NCBI RefSeq assembly: GCF_950101795.1
Contig: NZ_CATNLZ010000032.1
Coordinates: forward strand, 248,001-312,000
Reading direction: 5' to 3'
Source: Nocardioides sp. T2.26MG-1
Lineage (GTDB): Bacteria > Actinomycetota > Actinomycetes > Propionibacteriales > Nocardioidaceae
Length of the DNA: 64,000 bases
The notes under the pieces were generated by a model. It saw nothing but the letters and a program-made list of their open reading frames with translations. It had not been told where the DNA came from and made no database searches. Positions within the stretch are counted from its first letter, which is position 1. The number at the start of each line of letters is the position of its first letter. The translations under genes and the position numbers were made by a program. This document shows positions 1 through 8,092 of this stretch, one piece after another.

Positions 1-1023
1 GCCCGGATGGGCGGTGCGCTCGTGCTCGGGGTGGCGTTCCTGCTGCGCGGAGCGGCCGACGTGCTCGACGTACCGCCGCTGGGCTGGCTGAGCCCGTTGG
101 GGCTGCGGGGGAGCGTCGGGCTGTTCGCGGACGACGACGTGCGCCCACTCGGCGTCGCGGCGGTCGCGTGCCTGGCTCTGGTGCTCGCCGCGACGTGGCT
201 GGACCGGCGCCGCGAGCTCGGCTCCGCGCTCTGGTCGGCGCCACCGCGGAGCTCGGGCCGGCTGCGGGTGCGCAGCGCGACCGGGCTGGCGGGGCGGCTC
301 GGGGCGCGCTCGGCCCTGACCTGGGCGGCCGCGGTCGCGCTCGGCGGCGCCGTGTTCGCCCTGATCGGTACCGGGGTCGTCGAGTCCGCGCGGGACGGGA
401 GCCTGGAGGGCGGCTTCCTCGGCGCCCAGCTCGACGGCGCCGACCCGGCGGTCGCCTACCTCGCCTACACGGGGACCGTGGTGGGCATCGTGGTCGCCGC
501 GAGCGCGCTGCTGTTGGCCGCCCAGGCCGTCGGGGAGGAGCGCGCCGGCCTGACCGAGCAGGTGCGCAGCCTCGGCGCGGCGCCGGCCGCGCCGCTCGGC
601 GCCTGGTGGGGGGTCGCGGCGGCCGGCTCGGCGCTCACCCTCGTGGTGAGCGGCGTCGCGACGGCCGCGGTGACGGCCCTCGGGATCGACGGGAGCCTGG
701 CGGACGACGCGTTCTGGTACGTCGTGGGGCAGTGGCCCTCGGTGCTGGTCCTGCTGGGGGTCGCCGTGCTGCTCGTCGGAGCCGCGCCCCGCCTCGCCTG
801 GGCGGCCTGGTTGCCGTTCGGCATGAGCGTGGCGCTCGCGATGATCGGCGAGCTGCTCGGGGTGCCGGCGTCCGTGATCGACCTGGGCGCGTTCGGCCAC
901 CTGCCGGTGCCCGGTTGGGGGGCCGGCGACCTGCTCGCGCCGGCCCTGCTCGCGGCGCTCGGGCTGGGTGCCGGCGGGCTCGGGCTTCTCGTGGTGCGAT
1001 GGCGCGACGTGGTGACCGGCTGA
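1..1023 (+). CDS. ABC-2-type transporter permease, 5' end outside window
   Basis: This is the C-terminal part of a multi-span membrane protein that resembles ABC exporter permeases of the polyketide-antibiotic type. At least six alanine/leucine/valine-rich hydrophobic stretches are spread over the visible 338 residues, separated by short loops rich in Asp and Arg. The frame is open to the left edge of the window and such permeases usually exceed 500 residues, so the gene probably starts upstream; the ATG at 7 is only the first internal Met. It ends seven bases before the convergent esterase gene. The ATPase partner is not in the window. The family call rests on general composition, so it is moderate. 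Confidence 0.55.
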   Translation, partial: ARMGGALVLGVAFLLRGAADVLDVPPLGWLSPLGLRGSVGLFADDDVRPLGVAAVACLALVLAATWLDRRRELGSALWSAPPRSSGRLRVRSATGLAGRLGARSALTWAAAVALGGAVFALIGTGVVESARDGSLEGGFLGAQLDGADPAVAYLAYTGTVVGIVVAASALLLAAQAVGEERAGLTEQVRSLGAAPAAPLGAWWGVAAAGSALTLVVSGVATAAVTALGIDGSLADDAFWYVVGQWPSVLVLLGVAVLLVGAAPRLAWAAWLPFGMSVALAMIGELLGVPASVIDLGAFGHLPVPGWGAGDLLAPALLAALGLGAGGLGLLVVRWRDVVTG

Positions 1024-1029
1024 CGCAGG

Positions 1030-2262
1030 TCAGGCCTGGTGCTCACGGCGCCAGCCGTTCCAGTGCCAGTGCAGGTAGCGGTCGATCGCGCGGACGACGT
1101 GCTGGCTGCGGATCGACGGGAACACGTCGAAGGCGTGCTGGGCGCCCGGCAGCTCGGCGTAGGTGACCGTGGCGCCGGAGACCTCGCGCAGCCGCTGCAC
1201 GAACAGCCGGGCCTGCTCGACCGAGACCAGCGAGTCGTGTGCGCCGTGCAGCACGAAGAAGTCCGGCGCCTCCTTGCCGACCCGCAGCAGCGGGGTGCCG
1301 GCCTCGAAGACCTCCGGGTCCTCGGTCCAGCTCCGCTTCACGATCCGGGGCGCGAGGAACCTGTCGCGCATCAGCTCGGCGCTGCGCAGCCCGGTGCAGC
1401 CGGCGAAGTCGTAGACGCCGTAGTGGGGGATCGCCACCGCGACGCTGGTGTCGGCGCCCTCGAAGCCGGGCTGGTACGCCGGGTCGTTCGCGGTCACGGC
1501 CGCCAGCGCGGTCAGGTGCCCGCCCGCCGATCCGCCGGTGATCGCGATGTAGTCGGGGTCGCCGCCGTACTCCTCGATGTGCTCGCGGACCCAGGCGATC
1601 GCACGCTTGACGTCGATGATCTGCGCCGGGAACGGGTCACGCGGCGCGAGGCGGTAGTTGATCGCCACGCAGACCCAGCCCTTCGCGGCCAGGTGGTGCA
1701 TGAGCGGGAGCCCCTGCTGGTCCTTGTTGCCGATCGTCCAGCCGCCGCCGTGCACCTGGAGCAGCACCGGCCGTCCGGTGACGTCGCCCTCGGCGGGCCG
1801 GTAGACGTCGAGCAGGCCGCGCTTGCCGTGCTCGGGGGCGTAGGCGACGTTCTTGTCGACCCGGACGGCGACGTCGCGCATCCGGAACGGGTTGACCAGC
1901 CGCCGCCACGGCACCGCGAGCTCCGCCGGCGTCGGCTTGGCGTCGAGCTGCTCGATGTAGTCGGCGCCCAGCCCCTCGACCAGCGCGTCCTCGGCCTGCG
2001 TGCGCACCCGGCGGGCCTGGTCGACCAGGAAGGCCTGGCCGGCGAGGTTGGCGGCCGCGAGGGCGAGGGCCTTCCGGCTGCGGCCGCGGCGCCGGGCGTG
2101 GGCCGCAGTGTCGGCCGCCGTGAGCGCCATCAGGTGCGGCGCGAGCTCGGAGGTGAGCCAGCCGGCCAGGAACGAGGGGATGCCGGCCCGGAAGCCCGGC
2201 ACCGGCCGGATCGCGTTGGCGGTCAGGGCGGCGGTGACGAGCTGGCGGCGCAGGAACGACAT
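1030..2262 (-). CDS. LipC-like alpha/beta hydrolase (esterase/lipase)
   Basis: A 410-residue alpha/beta hydrolase of the hormone-sensitive-lipase type. It has an HGGGW oxyanion motif near residue 171, a nucleophile elbow GGSAGG with the serine near 245, and a late His in a GAQHAF context. An N-terminal extension of about 150 residues precedes the hydrolase fold, as in mycobacterial LipC/LipQ. I chose the ATG at 2262 because the longer open frame upstream would run through a KstR-type box. The divergent neighbour is a wax-ester/TAG synthase, the same pairing as M. tuberculosis Rv0220 (LipC)-Rv0221. Hydrolysis of carboxylic esters, perhaps steryl or acylglycerol esters, is inferred from the fold and context. 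Confidence 0.85.
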   Translation of the reverse strand: MSFLRRQLVTAALTANAIRPVPGFRAGIPSFLAGWLTSELAPHLMALTAADTAAHARRRGRSRKALALAAANLAGQAFLVDQARRVRTQAEDALVEGLGADYIEQLDAKPTPAELAVPWRRLVNPFRMRDVAVRVDKNVAYAPEHGKRGLLDVYRPAEGDVTGRPVLLQVHGGGWTIGNKDQQGLPLMHHLAAKGWVCVAINYRLAPRDPFPAQIIDVKRAIAWVREHIEEYGGDPDYIAITGGSAGGHLTALAAVTANDPAYQPGFEGADTSVAVAIPHYGVYDFAGCTGLRSAELMRDRFLAPRIVKRSWTEDPEVFEAGTPLLRVGKEAPDFFVLHGAHDSLVSVEQARLFVQRLREVSGATVTYAELPGAQHAFDVFPSIRSQHVVRAIDRYLHWHWNGWRREHQA

Positions 2263-2272
2263 ACGACAAATG

Positions 2273-2286
2273 TAGAACGTGTTGCC
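2273..2286. promoter_or_regulatory. KstR-type operator, 7 of 8 defined positions
   Basis: TAGAACGTGTTGCC matches the KstR consensus TnnAACnnGTTnnA except at the last base. It lies 11 bases upstream of the esterase start. The 13-base core TAGAACGTGTTGC recurs exactly, in inverted orientation, at 2371-2383. KstR is the TetR-family cholesterol-regulon repressor; binding here is inferred. Confidence 0.65.
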
Positions 2287-2369
2287 GGACCGCACGGGGG
2301 TGCGCGACCCTTCGGGCGGGTATGAGACGTCCGTCACCCGTGGCCGTACCGTGGGTGGGTCGTTGATGC

Positions 2370-2383
2370 TGCAACACGTTCTA
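2370..2383. promoter_or_regulatory. KstR-type operator, full match
   Basis: TGCAACACGTTCTA matches all eight defined positions of TnnAACnnGTTnnA. It lies 17 bases before the DGAT start codon, a position suited to repression of that gene. Confidence 0.7.
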
Positions 2384-2399
2384 CTGGTCGGGAGAGCTT

Positions 2400-3854
2400 A
2401 TGGAACGCCTGTCGGGGCTCGACGCGAGCTTCCTGTACCTGGAGACGCCTGCCCAGCTGATGCACGTCTGCGGCGTCATCGTCCTCGACCCGAGCACGAT
2501 GCCCGGCGGCTACGAGTTCGGCGCGATCCGCGACGCGATCGACCGGCGCGTCCGCGACGTGCCGGCCTTCACCCGCAAGGTCCGCAAGGTGCCGTTGGGC
2601 CTCGACCACCCGATCTGGGTGCAGGACCGCCACTTCGACGTCGACCGCCACGTGCACCGGCTCGCGCTCCCGGCGCCCGGCGGCTACACCGAGCTCACCG
2701 AGCTCACCAGCCACCTGGCCGGGCTCCCGCTCGACCGGTCCCGGCCGCTGTGGGAGATGTGGGTCATCGAGGGCTACCGCACCGAGGCCGGCGCCGAGGG
2801 GGTCGTGGTGTTCTCCAAGATGCACCACGCCACCGTGGACGGCGTCTCGGGCTCCAACCTGATCTCCCACCTGTGCAGCCTCGAGCCCGGCGCCGAGCCG
2901 ATGTCCCCGGGGGACGTCGGCCGGGCGGGGCGCGACCCCAGCCAGGGCGAGCTGTTCGGCCGGGCCGTGCTCAGCACCATGACCCGTCCGCTGAGCGCCG
3001 TACGCCTGGTCTCACCGTCGGTGCAGCTGATCACCAAGACCATCGGCCGGGCCCGGGAGGGTACGGCGATGGCCGCGCCGTTCTCCGCGCCCCGGACGTC
3101 GTTCAACGGCACCATCACCGGGAACCGCGCGATCGCGCTGGCCGACCTGGACCTCGAGGACATCCGCCAGATCAAGAACGCCACCGGCACCACCGTCAAC
3201 GACGTGGTGCTCGCGGTCGCCGGCGGCGCGCTGCGCGCCTACCTCGACGCCCGCGGCGAGCTGCCGTCGTCCTCGCTGCTGGCCACCGTGCCGGTCTCGG
3301 TGCGCGAGCAGTCCAAGCACGAGGGCGGCGCCAACAAGGTCTCCGCGCTGTTCGCCAAGCTCGGCACCGACACCGAGGACCCGCTCGAGCGGCTGCGCGA
3401 CATGGCCGAGCGGAACAAGTTCGCCAAGGAGCACCACGCCGCGATCAGTGCCGACTCGCTCCAGGACTGGGCGGAGTTCGCGGCGCCGCGCACCTTCGGG
3501 CTCGCCGTGCGCGCGTACGCCGGGCTCCGGCTGCCCGAGCGGCACCCGGTCGTGCACAACCTGGTGATCTCCAACGTCCCGGGCCCGCCGGTCCCGCTGT
3601 ACTTCATGGGCGCCCAGATCCTCGCGCTCTACCCGCTCGGGCCGGTGTTCCACGGCGCCGGGCTGAACATCACCGTGATGTCCAACAACGGCCGGATGCA
3701 CGTCGGGATCATCTCGTGCCGCGAGTCGATGCCCGACGTCGACGACCTCGTGCAGCGGTTCCCCGTGGAGCTCGCGACGCTGAAGGCGGCGGTGGTGGCC
3801 GCCCAGGCGCCGACCCCGATCAAGCGGAGTCGGAAGCGGTCCCCGGCCCGCTGA
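2400..3854 (+). CDS. Wax ester synthase / diacylglycerol acyltransferase (WS/DGAT)
   Basis: A 484-residue acyltransferase of the WS/DGAT (Tgs) family, which transfers acyl groups from acyl-CoA to diacylglycerol or fatty alcohols to make storage lipid. The catalytic HHxxxDG motif is at residues 142-148, and the N-terminal start MERLSGLDASFL and the C-terminal half are typical. Length is normal for the family. The divergent esterase and two KstR-type boxes upstream suggest that this acyltransferase is induced together with sterol catabolism, perhaps to store acyl groups released from sterol side chains. Its 3' end overlaps the convergent hydrolase gene by 35 bases. The family call is firm; substrate and physiological role are inferred. 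Confidence 0.92.
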   Translation: MERLSGLDASFLYLETPAQLMHVCGVIVLDPSTMPGGYEFGAIRDAIDRRVRDVPAFTRKVRKVPLGLDHPIWVQDRHFDVDRHVHRLALPAPGGYTELTELTSHLAGLPLDRSRPLWEMWVIEGYRTEAGAEGVVVFSKMHHATVDGVSGSNLISHLCSLEPGAEPMSPGDVGRAGRDPSQGELFGRAVLSTMTRPLSAVRLVSPSVQLITKTIGRAREGTAMAAPFSAPRTSFNGTITGNRAIALADLDLEDIRQIKNATGTTVNDVVLAVAGGALRAYLDARGELPSSSLLATVPVSVREQSKHEGGANKVSALFAKLGTDTEDPLERLRDMAERNKFAKEHHAAISADSLQDWAEFAAPRTFGLAVRAYAGLRLPERHPVVHNLVISNVPGPPVPLYFMGAQILALYPLGPVFHGAGLNITVMSNNGRMHVGIISCRESMPDVDDLVQRFPVELATLKAAVVAAQAPTPIKRSRKRSPAR

Positions 3855-4764
3855 GCCCGCGGCGCCGGACGTCGCGGCGCCGGGCGTTGACCGTGTCGAC
3901 CGCCTCGAGCAGCGCGGGCACGAACCGTTCCGACTCGAGCACGCACGCGGCGTGCCCGGCCTGGATGTCGTGGATGGTCGCGCCGGGGATGCGGCGGGCC
4001 AGCGCGATCTGGTTGCTCGGCGGCAGCACCTTGTCGCGCAGTGTCACGACGACCGCGGTGGGCACGTCGATGCGGCCCAGCCACGGGCGGGAGTGGTGCC
4101 GGCCGAGGGCGGCGACCGCCTGGCCGACCGCCCACGGGCTGGTGGAGCGGAACTCGCTGAGCACCCAGTCGTGCATGTCGGCGGGGTCGAGGTCGAGCGC
4201 CCGAGCGGTCTGCCGCGAGGCCCGCACCGCCGTACGCGACCGGGAGACGCCGCGGGCGCCGGCCATCGCGACCTCGAGGCTCTGGTGGAACACCCGCTCG
4301 GCGATCGAGGAGCGGAACCGGTCGGTGGTCGCGCACAGCACGAGGCCGTCGATCTTGTCGGGGTGCTGGCGCCACACCCGCTGGGCGATGATCGACCCCA
4401 TCGAGAACCCGGCCACGATCACGTCACGCAGGTCGAGCTCGTCGATGAGCGCGGCCACGTCGTCGGCGCAGTCGTGGATCGAGAACTCGGGGGACTGGAT
4501 GCCGCGGCCGTGCCAGCGCTGGTCCATCGTCACCACGCGGTAGCGGCGCGAGAGCGGCTCGATCGACGGGAACCAGGTGAGCAGCCCGGTGCAGCCCACG
4601 GCGTGCAGCAGCACGACCGTGGGGGAGTCGGGGCTCGGGCCCGGGGTGTCGGTGACGTACGTCGACCCGCGGCCCGGCAGCTCGACCATCGCACCGGACG
4701 GGATTCGGGCGCGTGGGACGTAGTAGCGGCGGCGCACCAGCGCACCGGGCGAGAGTGGGTGCAC
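3820..4764 (-). CDS. Alpha/beta fold hydrolase
   Basis: A 314-residue hydrolase with the order LLHAVG (oxyanion strand), GFSMGS nucleophile elbow, a VTLRDKV acid strand and a terminal GHAACV histidine. The fold resembles haloalkane dehalogenase/peroxidase-like and esterase members; the substrate is unknown. The GTG at 4764 was chosen because GGGAGG stands six bases upstream; the frame continues further as an antisense shadow of the next gene and was cut there. It is divergent from the chsE2-chsE1 fusion with a full KstR-type box between them, so a role in sterol or steroid-ester metabolism is likely. It has no signal peptide and should be cytoplasmic. Confidence 0.8.
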   Translation of the reverse strand: MHPLSPGALVRRRYYVPRARIPSGAMVELPGRGSTYVTDTPGPSPDSPTVVLLHAVGCTGLLTWFPSIEPLSRRYRVVTMDQRWHGRGIQSPEFSIHDCADDVAALIDELDLRDVIVAGFSMGSIIAQRVWRQHPDKIDGLVLCATTDRFRSSIAERVFHQSLEVAMAGARGVSRSRTAVRASRQTARALDLDPADMHDWVLSEFRSTSPWAVGQAVAALGRHHSRPWLGRIDVPTAVVVTLRDKVLPPSNQIALARRIPGATIHDIQAGHAACVLESERFVPALLEAVDTVNARRRDVRRRGLSGPGTASDSA

Positions 4765-4802
4765 ACTCGACCTCCCTCTCGACGGGCGTAACCCGACTAG
4801 AG

Positions 4803-4816
4803 TAGAACAGGTTACA
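4803..4816. promoter_or_regulatory. KstR-type operator, full match
   Basis: TAGAACAGGTTACA matches all defined positions of the KstR consensus. It lies between the divergent hydrolase (start 4764) and the chsE2-chsE1 fusion (start 4852) and could control both. Confidence 0.75.
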
Positions 4817-4851
4817 GTTTCGTACGTCAGGTACCCCAGGACCGGCAGGAG

Positions 4852-7101
4852 ATGCGCGTGGGTCAGGACGGTTACACGGAGGTCGACGCCGAGGCGGTCG
4901 ACGCCGTTCGCTCGGTCGTCACCGAGGCGCTCGCACGGGCCGGGGAGGGTCTGTCCGACGACGGGGGAGATGCCACGTGGCAGAAGCTCGCCTCTGCGGG
5001 GCTGCTCGCCCTCGTCGTGCCCGAGGAGCAGGGCGGCGAGGGACTCGGCCTGACCGAGGTGGCGGTGCTGCTGCGCGAGACCGGTGCGCGGGCCGTCCAG
5101 CTGCCGGTGTGGGAGACGCTGTGCTGCGGCGCGCTGACGCTGGCCGCCGCCGGCTCCGCGGAGCAGCGGCAGGTGCTGCTGCCCGGGGTCGCGTCGGGCG
5201 ACAAGCTGCTCACGCCGGCGCTGCGCGAGGTCGGCGCGGGCATCCCCGAGCGACCCGGCACGACGTACGCGCTCGTCGACGGGGCCGGCCGGGTCACCGG
5301 GCGCAAGATCGGCGTCACCTACGCCGACCGGGCCGCACGGCTGCTCGTGAGCGTGACCGCGGACGGCCGCCCGGCGGTGGCGCTCGTCGACCCGCAGGGG
5401 CCCGGCGTCCAGCTGCTCGAGTCGCCCTCCTCGATGCGCACCCCCCAGCACACGGTGGTGCTCGACGGCGCGCCCGCCGAGCTGCTCGAGGGCGAGGACG
5501 CCGCCCGCACACTGCGCGAGCTGGCCATCGCGGGCCTGTGCCTGACCGCCGCCGGCGTCGTGGCCGGCGCGCGCGACCTGACCGCGTCGTACATCAAGGG
5601 CCGCACGCAGTTCGGGCGCGCGCTCGCGGAGTTCCAGGCGGTTGCGATGCAGGTCGCGGACGTCTACATCGCCTCGCGCACGCTCGACCTGGCCGCGCAG
5701 AACGCCGCCTGGCGGATCGCGGCCGGCCTCGACGCGACCGACGACCTCGCGGTCGCGGCGTACTGGGTCTGTCGCGAGGCGCCCGCCGCGATGCGCACCT
5801 GCCACCACCTGCACGGCGGCATGGGCGTCGACGTGACCTACCCGATGCACCGCTACTTCTCCTGGGTCACCGACCTCGCGCACGCGCTCGGCGCGCAGGC
5901 CGACGACGTGACCGTCGAGGACCCGACCACCAAGAACCTCGAGCTCACCACCGCGCAGCGGGCGCTCAAGGCCGAGCTGCGCGAGTACTTCACGGGCCTG
6001 GCCGGGCGCGAGGAGCACGAGGAGATCGGCCAAGGAGATGGGCCCCGTGACCGCCACGGCGAGACCTACCAGCGGGTGATCCGCCAGATGGGCGCCGACG
6101 GCTGGATGGGCATCGGCTGGCCGCAGGAGTACGGCGGGCACGGGCTCGGCGAGATCGAGCAGACGATCTTCGCCAACGAGGCGCAGCGCGCCGACGTGCA
6201 CCTGCCGGCGGTGACGCTGCAGACCGTCGGCCCGACGCTGATCAGGTACGGCACGCCGAAGCAGAAGGACCTGTTCCTCGAACGGATCCTGAAGGGCGAC
6301 GTGCACTTCGCGATCGGCTACAGCGAGCCCGACGCCGGCACCGACCTCGCGTCGCTGCGCACGACGGCGCGCCGGGACGGCGATCACTACGTGGTCAACG
6401 GGCAGAAGCTCTGGACCACCGGCGGGCACCAGGCCGACTACATCTGGCTGGCCTGCCGCACCGACCCCGACGCCCCCAAGCACAAGGGCATCTCGATCCT
6501 CATCGTCGACACCACCGACCCGGGCTACTCCTGGACGCCGATCATCACGGCCGACGGGTCGCACCACGTCAACGCGACGTACTTCAACGACGTGCGGGTG
6601 CCGGTCGACATGCTGGTCGGCGAGGAGAACCAGGGCTGGAAGCTGATCACCACCCAGCTCAACCACGAGCGTGTGATGCTCGGCCCGGCCGGGCGCCTCG
6701 AGGGGCTGCGCGACCGGGTCGCCGAGTGGGCGACCAAGGCGGGCGTCATCGACCGGCCCGACGTGCGCCGCACGATGGGCGAGGTCACCGCGGTGTTCCG
6801 CGTCAACGAGCTGCTCAACTGGGAGGTCGCCCGCGCCGCGGCCGTCGACGAGATCTCGGTCGGCGACGCGTCCTCGTCGAAGGTGTTCGCCGCCGACGAG
6901 GTCCAGCACCTCGCCGCAGACCTCGTCTCGATCGTGCACCGGTACGGCGACCCCTCGGACGAGGAGACGGCGTACCTCATGCGCTATCTCGACGGCCAGG
7001 CCAAGCGCAACCTCGTGCTGACGTTCGGCGGAGGCGTGCAGGAGGTGCAGCGCGAGCTGATCGCGATGTTCGGGCTCGGGCTGCCGCGGGTGCCGCGATG
7101 A
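4852..7101 (+). CDS. Fused acyl-CoA dehydrogenase ChsE2-ChsE1 (FadE28-FadE29 type)
   Basis: A 749-residue protein made of two acyl-CoA dehydrogenase units. Residues about 1-350 resemble FadE28/ChsE2 (VYIASRTLDL and CHHLHGGMGVDVTYPMHRY). Residues about 365-749 resemble FadE29/ChsE1 (GWPQEYGG, HFAIGYSEPDAGTDLASLRT, WTTGGHQADYIWLACRTDP, KRNLVLTFGGG and terminal PRVPR). In M. tuberculosis these are two adjacent genes whose products form a heterotetramer that dehydrogenates the three-carbon side-chain CoA thioester 3-OPC-CoA. Here they form one chain in the same E2-E1 order. The genes that follow, chsH2-chsH1-ltp2, complete the igr operon. FadE34, another two-unit enzyme, was considered and rejected because its C-terminus differs. 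Start: ATG preceded by GGCAGGAG. Confidence 0.87.
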   Translation: MRVGQDGYTEVDAEAVDAVRSVVTEALARAGEGLSDDGGDATWQKLASAGLLALVVPEEQGGEGLGLTEVAVLLRETGARAVQLPVWETLCCGALTLAAAGSAEQRQVLLPGVASGDKLLTPALREVGAGIPERPGTTYALVDGAGRVTGRKIGVTYADRAARLLVSVTADGRPAVALVDPQGPGVQLLESPSSMRTPQHTVVLDGAPAELLEGEDAARTLRELAIAGLCLTAAGVVAGARDLTASYIKGRTQFGRALAEFQAVAMQVADVYIASRTLDLAAQNAAWRIAAGLDATDDLAVAAYWVCREAPAAMRTCHHLHGGMGVDVTYPMHRYFSWVTDLAHALGAQADDVTVEDPTTKNLELTTAQRALKAELREYFTGLAGREEHEEIGQGDGPRDRHGETYQRVIRQMGADGWMGIGWPQEYGGHGLGEIEQTIFANEAQRADVHLPAVTLQTVGPTLIRYGTPKQKDLFLERILKGDVHFAIGYSEPDAGTDLASLRTTARRDGDHYVVNGQKLWTTGGHQADYIWLACRTDPDAPKHKGISILIVDTTDPGYSWTPIITADGSHHVNATYFNDVRVPVDMLVGEENQGWKLITTQLNHERVMLGPAGRLEGLRDRVAEWATKAGVIDRPDVRRTMGEVTAVFRVNELLNWEVARAAAVDEISVGDASSSKVFAADEVQHLAADLVSIVHRYGDPSDEETAYLMRYLDGQAKRNLVLTFGGGVQEVQRELIAMFGLGLPRVPR

Positions 7102-7110
7102 ATCACCCCA

Positions 7111-7151
7111 CGAAGTTCTTCTCCTCCGCTTCGCTCCCCCGAACAACTTCG
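7111..7151. repeat. Imperfect palindrome after the chsE fusion gene
   Basis: CGAAGTT at 7111 pairs with AACTTCG ending at 7151, enclosing a C- and T-rich stretch that contains CGCTTCGC. It lies in the 61-base gap before chsH2 and resembles the other dispersed palindromes in this window; it could form an RNA hairpin. Confidence 0.5.
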
Positions 7152-7162
7152 CGGGGACCCCG

Positions 7163-7651
7163 ATGACCGCGCACGAGCGGATCGTGGCCGAGGCCGAGCG
7201 GATCAAGGCGCTCGGCGAGGCCTCGGAGTCGGTTGCGCCGTACCCCGTCAACCAGCCGACCATCGGTGCCTGGCTGGACGCGATGGGCTATGACAGCGAG
7301 CGCTTCCGCCACGGCGAGGCGCCGCCGTCGATGGCGCAGGTGTGGACGATGCCGGGGCTGGGCCGCAAGCGCCCGCCTGAGGACCCGCTGACCCGGATGA
7401 CGGAGTTCCTCACCGACGCGGGCTACACCGCGGTGCTCGGCACCAACTGCGAGCAGACCTACGAGCGCTACCTGCGCGTCGGCGAGCACCCGCGCGTCAC
7501 CAGCGCGCTGGACTCGGTGGTGGGGCCAAAGCAGACCGCGATGGGCGAGGGCTACTTCGTGACCTCCCGCAACACCTGGTACGTCGGCGACGAGGTGGTC
7601 GCGACCATGCTGTTCCGCGTCCTCAAGTTCATCCCGAGAGCCGGTGGTTGA
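7163..7651 (+). CDS. chsH2: ChsH2 N-terminal half: MaoC-like enoyl-CoA hydratase subunit
   Basis: A 162-residue hot-dog (MaoC-like) protein corresponding to the N-terminal domain of M. tuberculosis ChsH2 (Rv3542c, about 311 residues, MaoC-like plus DUF35). With ChsH1 it would hydrate the double bond made by ChsE1-E2 in the three-carbon side chain. Recognisable stretches are VTSALDSVVGPKQT and GEGYFVTSRNTWY. The stop codon lies inside a dispersed palindromic repeat that makes the protein end in Gly-Gly. The downstream DUF35 gene is in the same reading frame with only this one TGA and 42 open bases between them, so the usual single gene looks split. The function is well supported by operon position; the physical split is seen directly. 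Confidence 0.85.
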   Translation: MTAHERIVAEAERIKALGEASESVAPYPVNQPTIGAWLDAMGYDSERFRHGEAPPSMAQVWTMPGLGRKRPPEDPLTRMTEFLTDAGYTAVLGTNCEQTYERYLRVGEHPRVTSALDSVVGPKQTAMGEGYFVTSRNTWYVGDEVVATMLFRVLKFIPRAGG

Positions 7652-7681
7652 GGTGCGAGCGAAGCGAGCCTCGAAACCACC
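7643..7681. repeat. Dispersed palindromic repeat splitting chsH2
   Basis: This 39-base element begins GGTGGTTGAGGTGCGAGC, has GAAGCGAGCC near the centre and ends CTCGAAACCACC; its ends are complementary. Related copies are at 8481-8520, 42245-42319 and 43825-43865. The TGA in GGTTGAGG terminates the MaoC-like half of ChsH2. Confidence 0.85.
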
Positions 7682-7693
7682 CCAGGAGGCACG

Positions 7694-8092
7694 ATGACCG
7701 CCGCCGTCGTGCGCCCCATGATCGGGCGCGACTCCCGGTTCTTCTGGGACGGCACCGCCCTCGGGGAGCTGCGGATCCAGAGGTGCAACGCGTGCGGCGA
7801 CCTGCGGTTCCCGCCCGGTCCGGCCTGCCCGTCGTGCGGAGCCCTCGACCGCGGTCATGTCGTCGCAGCGGGCACCGGCACGGTGTTCTCCTACGTCGTG
7901 CACCGGCACCCGCCCGTGCCGGGCAAGGAGCTGCCGATCGTGATCGCGCTGATCGACCTCGACGAGGGCGTGCGGATGGTCGGCGAGGTCCTCGACGTCG
8001 ACCCGGAGGAGATCGAGATCGGGATGCGGCTGCGCGTGGACTTCGACCGGATCGACGACGAGCTGACCCTGCCGGTCTGGAGGCGAGCATGA
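7694..8092 (+). CDS. ChsH2 C-terminal half: DUF35 zinc-ribbon/OB-fold protein
   Basis: A 132-residue Zn-ribbon plus OB-fold protein of the DUF35 family, which partners thiolase-like enzymes and CoA hydratases. Four cysteines at residues 31, 34, 45 and 48 (CNACG and CPSCG) form the rudimentary rubredoxin-like zinc site. In known ChsH2 this domain is the C-terminal half and docks Ltp2 onto the hydratase. Here it is a separate gene with its own AGGAGG four bases before the ATG, in frame with the upstream MaoC half. It overlaps chsH1 by four bases (ATGA). Independent translation seems likely; read-through of the repeat-borne TGA could also give a fused product. Confidence 0.85.
   Translation: MTAAVVRPMIGRDSRFFWDGTALGELRIQRCNACGDLRFPPGPACPSCGALDRGHVVAAGTGTVFSYVVHRHPPVPGKELPIVIALIDLDEGVRMVGEVLDVDPEEIEIGMRLRVDFDRIDDELTLPVWRRA

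Noticed and set aside
4852..7101. FadE34 (ChsE3) identity for the fused dehydrogenase
   Set aside because: The C-terminal half ends KRNLVLTFGGG...PRVPR and resembles FadE29. The operon context chsH2-chsH1-ltp2 is that of ChsE1/ChsE2, not FadE34.
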